Of a stretch of 64,000 nt of DNA, positions 1 through 10,364 are shown piece after piece. A program made the position numbers and the translations under genes. The stretch is from Phragmites australis (lineage: Eukaryota > Streptophyta > Magnoliopsida > Poales > Poaceae): contig NC_084943.1 in NCBI RefSeq assembly GCF_958298935.1, forward strand, positions 12,641,001 through 12,705,000, read 5' to 3'. Positions within the stretch are counted from its first letter, which is position 1. Every line of letters starts with the position of its first letter. The notes under the pieces were generated by a model. That model had not been told where the DNA came from, made no database searches, and saw nothing but the letters and a program-made list of their open reading frames with translations.

Positions 1-425
1 CGTGGGTCGCCTGCGAAGACTACGGTGCTGACTGAGCCGGCGGTGGTCGTGGGGCACCCATCACGGCTCCCGGCCTCGGATACGGGCACTCCCTCGAGAA
101 ATGGCCGACGCGGCCACAGTTGAAGCACGGACCACCTGAGCCACCGGTCACGCTCACTTGGGAGCCGGCTGGTCGTGCAGCCTGCCCCTGTGGAGCGGAG
201 AACGCAGGACGTGGTACAAACCACATCGGCCGTGGGTAGCCAGCCGACGGCACCTGAGACTGTGGAGGCTGGCTCTCAGTGCGGGCGCGCTGCGAGCTAC
301 CGCCCACAGAAGACGAGGAACCCCTCTTCCGCCTCTTCTCCTCTTGGTGGCTCTTATACTTGAGCTCCACCATGATCAACGTGCTCACCGCGCGGTTGTC
401 AGCGGTTGCTAGGAGCACTTTCCTC
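1..425 (-). pseudogene. Ty3/gypsy gag C-terminal fragment, partial at window edge
   Basis: A minus-strand reading frame (20-418, 132 codons) contains a canonical retroviral-type zinc knuckle, CFNCGRVGHFSREC (C-x2-C-x4-H-x4-C), after a basic Ser/Arg-rich and Pro-rich stretch. This is the nucleocapsid end of a gag protein, which packages element RNA in virus-like particles. The frame is open at the window edge, so the rest of the element lies outside. On the high-coordinate side homology stops near 425, where unrelated sequence of opposite orientation begins. The gag is therefore truncated at its N-terminal side. The lineage cannot be settled from this piece. Confidence 0.75.
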
Positions 426-654
426 GATTAGCGCGGTTGCCATGCGCGCCGCCCGCCTCGTTATCACACGCCTCAGGAGTTGGCTGGACGAGCGTCCGTT
501 CGGCTCACCGTTGGGCCGTACCAGAGGCTCGGGCCGGAGAGGCTAGCTCCTAAAAGCGTGCCGCGTGGCGTCGGTGCTGGGTTCTGCCTCGTTGACGACG
601 AAGGGCCCATCCACAGTCTCTGAGCCATCGCCTGCTAATGGGCCCGGGGGCTGC
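426..654 (+). mobile_element. 3' internal end of a Tat-type element
   Basis: This stretch matches, in reverse complement, the sequence beside the left LTR of the large Tat-type element (about 33399-33640). Shared landmarks include the phrase ccatccacagtctctg and the run before the LTR. It is untranslated sequence between the last ORF and the 3' LTR. A purine-rich run (gggcccgggggctgc) ends immediately before the LTR at 655 and is the likely polypurine tract. Orientation is plus, opposite to the gag fragment at 1-425. Confidence 0.65.
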
Positions 655-1519
655 TGTCGGTGAATCAGGACTCAGGGGCCCCCGAATCCCGAGGCCAGGC
701 AAGCAATACGCCACGTGGCGCCCTCCCGCGGGGTCATCCCCGCAAAGGTAAAAAAGACTAAGTCCCGGGAGAGGGTGCTCGGGGCCACAGTCAGTGGTCC
801 CCGAGTACCTGGGTTCCCCGATGATCTACGAAGACTAAGTGACCGGGAAGAAAGTGCTCGGGGAGGTGAACAGTGACTCCCGAGCACCCAAGTCCCCCGA
901 TGACTAGGAGAACCGAGTACCAGGAGGGGTGTGCCCGGGGCTGCGAGCAGTAGCCCCCCGGGCACCCGAGTACCCTGAAGACTCAAGGAAGGTAGTTCCG
1001 GGAGAGAGTGCTCGGGGCTGCGAGCAGTGGCCCCCGAGCACTCGGTTCCCAGAGGATCCGGACAGTCAAGATCGGGAGAGAGTGCTCGGGCCGTGAAAAG
1101 TGGCCCCCGAGCACTGGGTTCCCCAAGGACCAAGGAAGGGCGTTCTCGGGAGAGAGTGCTCGGGGAGGTGAACAGTGACCCCCGAGCACTCGATTCCACG
1201 ACGATCCAGGAAGCCCCCCGTCAGTGGCCCCCACAGGGGTCCAGCGATGAGCTGTCAGCCAGTGAAAGGCCCGATGCCACATTTAAGAGCGCGCGTGGCT
1301 TGTCACCTCCAACTGCTCCCGCCACGCTCGGTGTCAGCTCCTACCATATTCTGACAGAAGGGCGTGGGGACATTTAATGCACGGGTCCCATCCTGCGCTA
1401 TCCGGCGAGCCTCGGGATAGTATCGCAAGGCCTGAGGCGTTCCATCTGCCGTGCTGCTGTGGCAGAAGAACAAGACCGGGCGGGCACGCCGGCCGCTCTG
1501 CGGTTGCCCGGTGGGCCCT
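655..1519 (+). mobile_element. Truncated LTR of the Tat-type family with hairpin-repeat array
   Basis: The LTR starts with TGTCGG and is homologous to the LTR pair at 32174-33398 and 51358-52735. It holds six units of roughly 75 bp. Each has an inverted repeat of the form GTGCTCGGGG, 12-14 nt, CCCCGAGCAC. The region after the array (1220-1519) matches the other two LTRs, including a shared taaatg-containing block near 1375. The 3' end is missing because the Tekay-type LTR begins abruptly at 1520. Confidence 0.8.
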
Positions 1520-4500
1520 TGTCACACCCGGTTTTAAGACCAAAACCAGATGTAAACTATATGTATACCAGGATCAGTTATTCATACATATAGCGACTTC
1601 ATTAGTGTAACAGACACAGTGCTTCTTATTACAACGTTAAATTATTACAAAATGACCCCACACGGGTCTAAAGAAAAGAACACCACAGCGGAAAAAGGAA
1701 CAGCGCAGCTCGAAGCCAACAGGCAGCTGACCGAGAGTTCCACAAGCCTAGAACTCGGCATCATGCTCGGGGAAGTCGTCCTCTGGATATTCTTCAAAGG
1801 TTTCACCTTCTAAAACAGCAAGCGTGAGTATTTCCAATACTCAACAAGTGGGGGAAAAATGAATTTGATATGGTGGCTTGAAACAAGGTTTCCTATTCTA
1901 GGGTTTTATTTGAATAAAAGCCAATTTTTAGCCCTAAACTATGGAAAACAAATTTTTATTTTAACCGGGAAAAGATGTACCAAAGATTTTCTTTATCCTC
2001 CGGGAATTCAACCCAATTCCCAATGATTTTCTTCAACCTCTGGGAATTCAACCCAATTCCCAAACCAAGAGAAACACCCACCCGACTAATCATGTGAGGG
2101 TCCATGCTGCTCATAACCGTGAGCACGGCTGGATATTCAGTTTGACACTCTGCAGAGTTTGTGCACTTTACCCACGAGTCGTGATCTTCTCTGTTGCCGG
2201 CACCTGATGGTACCTTACACACTTCTGGGGTGTGTGCCAAGAGATCACTACGAGGCTTTTCCAAAGAGCCTCTTAGTATGCACTTTGCCCACTATGGTTT
2301 CACCTCCGTACATAAGTGGAGTAACCCTCCACCCCAGGAGCCCCCTCTTGTGCCAGGTAGAATCAGGAAGTAACCCTTCCTTTTCTACACATCCGATTGG
2401 CTCATACAACACTGGGAGAACATCTAGTTACTAGGCCAAGCCGTACCATATTGGTCTCGTGGTTGCTTTGTTTGCCATGGATGTTTGCTCCATGAACCGG
2501 TCCTTAAAATGGTCTGGGCAAGACCTCCAATAACCCCATAAGGGTATATTACCAAACATTTCCAAACAACCAACCATGTTGGGAAAAGTAGCCCTTTCTT
2601 GCCCAAAACCCCAATTATCTTTGTTGTTAACTCCCTTAATAACATCAGTTTCCATGATATTCTTTCTATATCAATTTTTAGTTTATAACTCAAAATTCAT
2701 CACCTACACGCTACATGTTCATCTAAAGCATGGCTAAGCATAAACATGATGATCTTGTATGGATAAAGCATCTATATCTAACACTAGTATTTGCTATACT
2801 ACCCATTTTTGTAAAACAATTGCATATTTAACAAAGACTCCCTTTATGTAAAAACTGGGTTTGCAACATGGTCAAGACACTTGCCTTCGTCGAAGTGTTG
2901 CACAGGTCCTTCAAAATCTTCCTCCTGAAGGTTGCCGAACTCCTGGACTGAATCGTCTACATGAGCACACAATCTAGCATAAGAACAGTACACCAAACAT
3001 TCCTAAAACTAGATAAAAATTCTATAAACAGATTCTATGCGACGCTACGATCGTTTGAGCGCAAAAATCGCCTAAATCGGAGCTACGAACAAAAAGTTAT
3101 GATTATTTGAAGTTCTAGGGGTGCTTCTGCATAATTTCCTTATTATCAGAGAAAATCCGAATTGTTTTTATACTGGAAAATTGGATTTATGATGTCATAA
3201 AGCAAAAAAGATTTAATTCTTAAAAGGAAAAGGCGTGGAAAAGGTTGACTGGGCTTGTGGACCACGGAGGACACACCGGTCCACCGGTCCATGGTGGACC
3301 GAAGGGGTATGTCCCCAGCCGGTCTAATCCGAGCCGTAGATCAGAGATCCGATGGCCAGGGTTTGAAACAGCAGTGCCGGCGGCTTCCAACGAAGGGGGC
3401 GACGGCCGGCAGCGGCGAGCTCGCCGGCGATGCGCCAAACGGCGCATCCGGCCATGATACTCAACGGTGAGCGGTGGAAAAGAGAAAGGGGGAGAAAGGG
3501 AATCTCACCACGGGTTCGACGGTGGCAGAGGAGTACCGGAGATGGCTGGTGACGGTGAGGGAGGCCGGCGGCGCTTCGGTCTTTGGCGGAAGTGGAGTCC
3601 GGTCACGAGAGACACTCCAAAACGCGCCGAGGGACGAAGACCGAGACCCTACGGAACCGTTTGAGCGAGGAACAAGGTCAATTGAGGCTTGGCCATGGAA
3701 GAAACGGGCGGCGGCTGTGCTCCTTACCGTCAGCAATGGAGGACTCAGTGCTGGCTTAAACCCGAACGCAAATCGAGGGGAAAAAGGTCGGTTCGGGTGG
3801 GGAATGAAGCAACAATGCCGATGGAGGGCTTAAATAGCCGAAAGGGGAAGGGAGGCGGCCGGATTCGAGAGGATTGGCCGGCGGCCCCAAATTTTATTCT
3901 AACTACGGTTTCCATGCAAAGGGAAGGGGAAATGAAGGGGAAACGGTCGGAATCAAGAGTGGGGAGGAGGAGGATCACGGCCATGCGATTGATTTCGCGA
4001 TTCAATGCGCGGGGCGGCTTCGATTTGAAATGACGGCGGCAAAAGAGAGCTCTGTGTCGGGCGTCGGGAGGAGGAAGAAGGCGAGCCGACGGCTTCGAGG
4101 CTCGGTGCGTGGCTTCGGCTCGAGCTCGGCGGGTCCACACGTCAGCGAGAGCGGGGCGACGGGCCGGCTGGAGTGGGAGGCGGGTCGGCTCGGCGCTGGC
4201 TTGGGCCGACGCTGAGAGGGATTTCGGCCCACGCGGGAGGGGAAGAAGGGAGGGGGAGAGGGGAAAACTGGGCCGGAAAAAGGATTCGGCCCAAATGAAT
4301 TTCTTTATTTTCAAAACCTTTTTCCAATTGAATTTCAGCATATTTTCCAATGAGGTTTTAAAGCGACGAAACCTAGCGAAATTTTGCAAACTTTTTCACC
4401 CAATAAAACCTTATTGCATCTACAACGGCATGAATGCATTCAAACAATTATCCTAGGCCAAGTTAATTTTAGAAATTAATTTCCTATTGAGCTAAGTTGC

Positions 4501-4564
4501 AACACCTGAGTTAATTTCTAGCAACATTTTAAATTATTGCAAATATTGAAATTTGGGTGTTACA
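1520..4564 (-). mobile_element. 3' LTR of the family A Tekay-type element
   Basis: On the minus strand this 3045 bp LTR begins TGTAACACCC and ends GGGTGTGACA. The full length matches the solo LTR at 44929-47910 in reverse complement. Bases 1520 to about 3104 match 10365-11946 closely. It contains a tandem duplication of about 41 bp (near 1980-2062; the unit includes gggaattcaacccaattccc), present also in the copy near 10828-10908. Small ORFs inside it lie in GC-rich LTR sequence and I do not count them as genes. Confidence 0.88.
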
Positions 4565-4581
4565 AACCTACCCCCCTTAGG
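4565..4581 (-). promoter_or_regulatory. Polypurine tract of the family A element
   Basis: On the minus strand the bases right before the LTR read CCTAAGGGGGGTAGGTT, then the LTR starts TGTAACACCC. Position and composition fit the primer for plus-strand DNA synthesis. Confidence 0.75.
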
Positions 4582-7522
4582 ATGAATCTCGCCCTCGAGA
4601 TTCGGGTTGATCTTCAAACAACTGCGGGAATTCTGCCCTCAGATCATCTTCTCGCACCCAGGTTGCCTCATCTTCTGAGTGATGACTCCATTGAACCTTG
4701 CACATTATAATAGCCTTTCTTCTCGTCGCTCGCTCTGCAGTGTCCAGAATTCTGATAGGATATTCTGCATAGGTCAGATCTTCTTTTGGGTCCACTTCTT
4801 CCAGGGACAACTGTTCTTCTGGCATTCTTAAACATTTCTTTAATTGAGATACATGAAATACATCATGCACGTCAGCCAGTGTAGATGGCAGTTCCAGCTG
4901 ATAGGCTACCTCTCCACGTCTAGCGATTATCCTGAATGGTCCAATGTACCTGGGTGCCAATTTTCCTTTAACCTTGAACTTGCGGAGACCTCTCATAGGT
5001 GAGACTTTCAAATACACCATATCCCCCACTTCAAAGGTCAATCCTCTCCGTCGATTATCCGCATAACTCTTTTGTCGGGACTGTGCGGCCTTCAAGTTTT
5101 CCCGTATGGCCTGAACCTGCTCTTCTGCTCTTCTAAGAACTTCTAGCCCAAACACTTGGCTTTCTTTAGTTTCGTTCCAATACAGCGGAGTTCTGCACTT
5201 TCTACCATACAAAGCTTCATATGGAGACATTTTGAGGCTGGCTTGGTAGCTGTTATTGTAAGAAAACTCTGCATATGGTAAACTTCTATCCCAACTCTGC
5301 TTGTACTTCAAGGTGCAGGCTCTTAACATGTCTTCCAACACTTGGTTGGTCCTCTCTGTCTGTCCATCGGTTTGGGGGTGATATGCGGAACTGAAGTTCA
5401 GTTTAGTGTCCAAGGATTCGTGTAGTTTCTGCCAGAAGCGAGAGGTAAATTGGGTACCTCTGTCTGACACGATCTTTTTGGGTACCCCATGTAGACACAC
5501 AATCCTTGACATATACAACTCGGCAAGTTTCGCACTTGAATATGTTGTCTTGACTGGGATAAAATGCGCAACTTTCGTTAAGCGATCCACCACTACCCAG
5601 ATAGAATCGTAGCCTGCTTGAGTGCGGGGTAACCCGACGATGAAATCCATACCAATTTCTTCCCACTTCCACTCTGGAACTTTCAAGGGTTGCAATAATC
5701 CTGCTGGCCTTTGATGTTCTGCCTTTACTCTCTGACAGGTGTCGCACAAAGCCACATATTCTGCAACATCTCTCTTCATACCATACCACCAATAATACTC
5801 TTTCAGATCCTGATACATCTTAGTGCTCCCGGGGTGAATGGAATATGCAGAATCGTGTGCTTCTTGCAAAATCAAATCCTTCAAAACTTTCTGGTTGGGC
5901 ACACAAATCCTTTTCCCAAACCACACTGTTCCTTGATTATCTTCCGAGAATCCCGGTGCCTTATTTGTTTTTATGAGTTCTTTGATCTCCTTTATTTTCT
6001 CATCTTCCCATTGTCTTTTTCGGATGTTTTGTTCCAATTGTGACATCATTTCTATTACTGTTGCATCTATGTCGGCAACAAAACCTAAATTTAATCTCTC
6101 AAACTCCTTGCATAATTCCGGCTGACTCCCTTGCAACATAGTCATATTGCAATATCCCTTCCTACTCAGGGCATCTGCCACAACATTTGCTTTCCCAGCG
6201 TGGTAATGTATTCCCACATCATAGTCCTTGATTAGTTAAAACCATCTACGTTGCCGCAGATTAAGATCCGGTTGGGTGAAAATATATTTTAGGCTTTTAT
6301 GATCCGTATATATTTCACATCGGTTGCCAATGTGGTAGTGCCTCCAAATCTTAAGGGCGTGAACTATTGCAGCTAATTCCAAATCGTGGGTCAGATAATT
6401 TTCCTCATGTTTTCTTAACTGCCTAGATGCATATGCTACCACATGACCTTCCTGCATAAGCACACATCCCAACCCTTGTCGAGACGTGTCACAATACACA
6501 GAGAATGATTTTTGGGTGTCTGGCATGATAAGAACTGGCGCGGTGGTCAACTTTTTCTTCAATTCGTTGAAACTGACTTCTCGAGCGGCTGTCCATTTGA
6601 ATTCTGCTCCTTTTCCCAGTAGTTCTGTCATTGGTTTCGCTATCTTGGAAAAACCTTCTATAAATCGGCGGTAATACCCTGCTAAACCCAAGAAACTGTG
6701 GATCTCTGAAACATTCTGCGGGGTTTTCCAGTTTAGTACATCCCTTACTTTGGATGGATCTACAAACACACCTCCTGATGAAATAATATGACCAAGAAAG
6801 GGTACTTCCGTCAACCAGAACTCACACTTACTCAATTTGGCATAAAGCTGGTTCTCTCTGAGTTTCTGTAATACCATCCTTAAGTGTTCCTTGTGTTCTT
6901 CCTTATCCTTGGAGAAGACCAGGATATCATCAATAAACATTACGACAAACTTGTCCAGAAACTCCATGAAGACCTTATTCATTAGGTACATGAAGTATGC
7001 TGGGGCATTTGTCAAGCCAAAAGACATTACCGTGAACTCATAAAGGCCATATCGGGTGACGAACGCGGTCTTTGGAATATCCGAAGCGCGAATCTTCAAC
7101 TGGTGGTATCCGGACCAAAGATCAATCTTGGAGAAAATACACGCTCTTTTCAACTGATCAAACAGACCATCAATATGAGGCAGTGGGTATTTGTTCTTGA
7201 TAGTTACTTCATTGAGAGCCCGATAGTCTATGCACATCCTTTGCGTTCCATCTTTCTTGGGTACAAAGATGACCGGAGCTCCCCAGGGTGAAGAACTAGG
7301 GCGGATAAACCCTTTGTCTAACAGCTCTTGGATTTGCTCCTTGAGCTCTGCCAGCTGATTGGCATCCATTCTATAAGGTCTCTTATATATAGGTGCAGTT
7401 CCTGGCACTAACTCAATCACAAATTCTATTTCACGATCTGGCGGCATACCTGGAAGATCATCGGGGAAAACGTCCGGGAACTCGTTCACCACATTGATCT
7501 CTTCTATAGGAATACCCTTCAT
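4577..7522 (-). pseudogene. pol: Family A pol: RT, RNase H, integrase with chromodomain
   Basis: One frame encodes reverse transcriptase, RNase H and integrase, broken by a single TAA at 6236-6238 near the end of RNase H. RT keeps its catalytic motif FIDDIL (about 6920-6937). RNase H has DTSRQGLG and [10 protein letters not shown]. The integrase part (4577-6217, 546 residues) shows the H-H-C-C zinc finger (about residues 121-161), the DDE core (D191, D252, E288), a GPF motif (about 426) and a C-terminal chromodomain (about 480-535). Two of the three usual methyl-lysine cage aromatics are recognisable there (Y486, W510), with His near the third. The product would copy element RNA and insert the cDNA, with the chromodomain guiding target choice. 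The nonsense codon makes this copy defective unless it is read through. Confidence 0.9.
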
Positions 7523-7711
7523 TTGATTTAGTGAGCTTTCCTCTGTCGAGGGTATAGCTGCAACAAACTCGACCTGCGTGCCTTCTCTGTTAGTCAGTTG
7601 AACTGCTCTTTTCGGCGCAGTCTATGATTCCCTTATATTTCGCCAGCCAGTCCATACCCAAAATGACATCAATTCCATTGGATTCCAGAACTACAAGGTT
7701 GGCTAAGAAAT

Positions 7712-8122
7712 CTACCCCCTTATATAAAGGCTTAGCTTTGAGCATATATACTTTGCCCTCATCTCTCCTCCAGGAGAGCTAATAATCATTTGTTGCTTCA
7801 TATGTACAATTGGCAGATTATACTTTGCAACATATCTTGTAGTGATGAATGAATGCAATGCTCCTGAATCAAATAAAACTGATGCTGGGTTTGAGTTGAC
7901 AAGGAACATACCAAGCACCACATCTTGCGCTTCTTGGACTTCTTCAGCAGTGACATGGTTGATTTGCCCACGCGCGTAATTCTGTTGAGCCCGGTTGGTT
8001 GGAGCTGGTGCCGGGTCTCCCATTGCGGCCCGGAGCTTGATGCTGTCCTTGCTTTGGAGCATTCCCATTGCCATACTGCACGGGAGAGTTGTTGGGTTTC
8101 TTCCTTGGGCATTTATTGGCAT
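7712..8122 (-). pseudogene. Family A aspartic protease region
   Basis: This frame overlaps the end of gag and contains LFDSGALHSF, a retropepsin active site with D-S-G-A. Retropepsins cleave the gag-pol polyprotein. The protease is in a different frame from gag; homology appears to switch frame near 7960-8010, so a frameshift separates the two. Downstream, 7523-7711 contains stops before the RT frame resumes. Whether the gag-to-protease shift is a lesion or programmed cannot be told from one copy. Confidence 0.75.
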
Positions 8123-9122
8123 AATGCCCTACTTCACCACAGACGAAACATGCCTTTCTGGTGGAAGGTGCCTGATCACCAAACTTCTGTTGAGGCGTCG
8201 GGGGTTGGGTCTGATGAGGGGCTTGGAAGTTTGAGCGCTGAGCTTGCATCTGTAGCTTGTTCTGATTCTGATGCTGGTTCTGATTCTGGTGCTGGTTTTG
8301 TTGGCGGAACATGGGTCCTTGTTGAGGTGGGTTATAGCGGGGTGGGGAGTGACTGCTTGAGCCTTGACCTTGAGAAGACATCTTTCTCTTATGATCCATC
8401 TGGCGGCGTTTGTGTTCCACCAGCATGGCTTTATTTACCATAGCCTGGAAGCTTGTGAAGTCTTGGGGAAGCAATGCATATTGGATACCATCATTCAGGC
8501 CCTCTAGGAAGTGCTCCTGCTTTTTCTCATCTGTATCGACATCCTCGAGGGCATACCTTGATAGTTGTGTGAACTTTGCCACATATTCACTTACAGACAT
8601 AGCTCCCTGCTTAAGCTCATGAAATTCTTTCTTTTTGAGTTTCATTGCCCCAGCTGGTATATGGTGAATGCGGAAACTAGTCTGAAACTCTGCCCATGTA
8701 ATGGCTTGCGCGTCTTCATGGGCATTGACATATGCGTCCCACCAATCTGCCGCGGGCCTGGAAAGCTGATGTGAAGCAAACAAGACCTTTTCCCTGTCGT
8801 TGCACTGAGCTATCCGGAGTTTCTTCTCCGTGGCTTTCAACTAGTCATCAGCATCCATTGGTTCCACAGCCTGTGAGAACATTGGAGATTTGGTCCTCAT
8901 AAACTCTCCCAACTTATTCTGCGGTGGAGGAGGAGGGGCTTGCATGCGCACGGGGGCCTGCTGCATATTTGCCATAGTTTGAGCTAGTCCCTGAAGGATT
9001 TGTGTTTGCATGGCCATCATTTGCTCCATGTTGAATTGAGGTGGTGGAGGAGGAGGCGGCAGTTGCTGGTTGTTGTTGACTTCGTTGTTGTCGGCGCGGG
9101 GGTTTCTCCTGGTGTTCACCAT
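7944..9122 (-). pseudogene. gag: Family A gag with zinc knuckle
   Basis: The start ATG is placed at 9122 (MVNTRRNPR), followed by a Pro/Gln-rich N-terminus. The capsid-like retrotransposon gag domain lies about codons 95-230 (landmarks ADWWDAY and EYVAKFTQLSRYA). A Gln/Asn-rich linker and a canonical knuckle CFVCGEVGHYANKC (about 8108-8150) follow. An in-frame TAG at 8841-8843 sits where a Trp is expected just before the capsid domain, so the copy is nonsense-mutated. A 393-codon gag is normal in length for the group. Confidence 0.88.
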
Positions 9123-9393
9123 CTGCTGGTTGCCAAGGTATGAGCGGAGAACAGAGGGAAAAAGCAAAGATGACAAGATATGACTGAGACAGGAAGAACA
9201 AGAGCAAAAAGACTCCCAACTATTTATTATATTATAAGATAACTGATGCAACGTGGAGAAAGAGCATCCACCTTACATCGACAATCACGCAAATATCCAA
9301 CTCATAACATGATCACAAAACAGACACGACGACACCAGGACTAGACAACACAAATGATCTAGACGACTTATTAAACTAGCTTCAGGTAATCTC

Positions 9394-10191
9394 CTAAGCT
9401 TGCGACCCGACAGATGGTTTGGCAGTTGACTGGTCGTCGTCCTCTGAAGACTCCTCACTATAAGGATCACTGCGGCGCGGCCTCTTGGGAGAGGGCGAGC
9501 GAACAGACTGGTCCTCTGAGTCGGAAGAGCTGGACATCCCATTGAGGCTCTTCTGCAGCTCCCTGATCTGTGCTTCAGCATCACGAAGGCGCTCGCGGGT
9601 GTCCTGAAGCTCGTCCAAAGCTTCATCCAAATCCTCGTGCAGTGTGGTGGCCAGCAGCACCTGATCTCGAGCCACACCGCTGTGCTCATGGGTGGTTGCC
9701 TCCACCTTGATGTCCCGGCTTCCACGCTCTCGACGAGGGAAGTAGTCGTAGGAGGTCCCCCTCAGAGTACTCCTGTGGCGCTCACAGACACAAGCCAGTG
9801 CCTGCCTTGCTGTGTCTCGGATCCCTGCTTCGAAGCTTGCACGGACGGCCATTGCTTTGTGGATGCCCACGATCTCATAATTATCGTCGCCTTCTGGAGA
9901 GCTGTAGATGCACACCTCCACTGTCCACTCCTCATGTCCTGGATGAATCTGGCGAAGACCATGGTAGACAGGCGCCTTGGTGTACCCTAGACGCTGGAGA
10001 ATTTCCACCAGTATCATTGGTGCCTTCCCTGCTTCGAATCCCTTGGAATGGTACAGCTTCTTGCTTCCATTCTTAGGAATGGTGACTCGATGGCTGGGTC
10101 CAGCAGAGGCGTTGGGTGCAAAGGTGGCCGGGGCACGAGGAGGAACAAAGCCGCCGGTGGTCTTGCGGGCAGTCTTCTTGATGCGGGCCAT
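9394..10191 (-). CDS. Intact ORF upstream of gag with histone H3 tail-like N-terminus
   Basis: This 265-codon ORF starts at 10191 and lies between the primer-binding site and gag. It begins MARIKKTARKTTGG. Against the universal H3 tail MARTKQTARKSTGG, 11 of 14 positions agree, keeping the residues equivalent to R2, K4, R8, K9, G12 and G13, with Thr for Ser10. A Pro/Ala-rich stretch follows. The central region (about residues 45-160) is one I do not recognise. A predicted coiled coil spans about residues 180-215 (ATTLHEDLDEALDELQ onward). The acidic Ser-rich tail has a basic SPKRPRR, a likely nuclear signal. It is open although gag and pol of the same element are broken. It is not a histone: there is no histone fold. 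Function is unknown. I infer chromatin-reader binding or targeting from the tail and the integrase chromodomain. Confidence 0.8.
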   Translation of the reverse strand: MARIKKTARKTTGGFVPPRAPATFAPNASAGPSHRVTIPKNGSKKLYHSKGFEAGKAPMILVEILQRLGYTKAPVYHGLRQIHPGHEEWTVEVCIYSSPEGDDNYEIVGIHKAMAVRASFEAGIRDTARQALACVCERHRSTLRGTSYDYFPRRERGSRDIKVEATTHEHSGVARDQVLLATTLHEDLDEALDELQDTRERLRDAEAQIRELQKSLNGMSSSSDSEDQSVRSPSPKRPRRSDPYSEESSEDDDQSTAKPSVGSQA

Positions 10192-10348
10192 CTACAGTTT
10201 GGAAACAAGAGAGAATTAGTAGAACATTTTTAATAAAGCAGTAAAATGAAGCTCAAGGGTAAATGAGGGTTTTGCAAATATAGTTTTTATAAATTAATCC
10301 TTATTACGCGATCATTTCTAGCTAGGCTTGCGACCTATGGTCAACGCA
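10192..10348 (-). other. Leader between primer-binding site and the H3-tail-like ORF
   Basis: About 157 bp of AT-rich leader on the minus strand with no further ORF. The equivalent stretch between the extra ORF and gag (9123-9393) also has no ORF of note. Confidence 0.6.
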
Positions 10349-10360
10349 GCTCTGATACCA
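10349..10360 (-). promoter_or_regulatory. Primer-binding site, initiator-Met tRNA type
   Basis: On the minus strand the LTR end (CCGGGTGTGACA) is followed by four bases and then TGGTATCAGAGC. This is the standard plant sequence complementary to the 3' end of initiator tRNA-Met. It fixes the element orientation as minus and the 5' LTR as the high-coordinate one. Confidence 0.92.
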
Positions 10361-10364
10361 CTTC

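Noticed and set aside
672..1377. Overlapping long ORFs on both strands in GC-rich sequence
   Set aside because: They follow the periodic hairpin array of the LTR; the same false frames recur in the other two LTR copies (32895-33750, 52040-52813).
3220..4456. Several 60-214 codon ORFs
   Set aside because: They lie within the family A LTR, overlap in many frames and are not kept in the homologous solo LTR.
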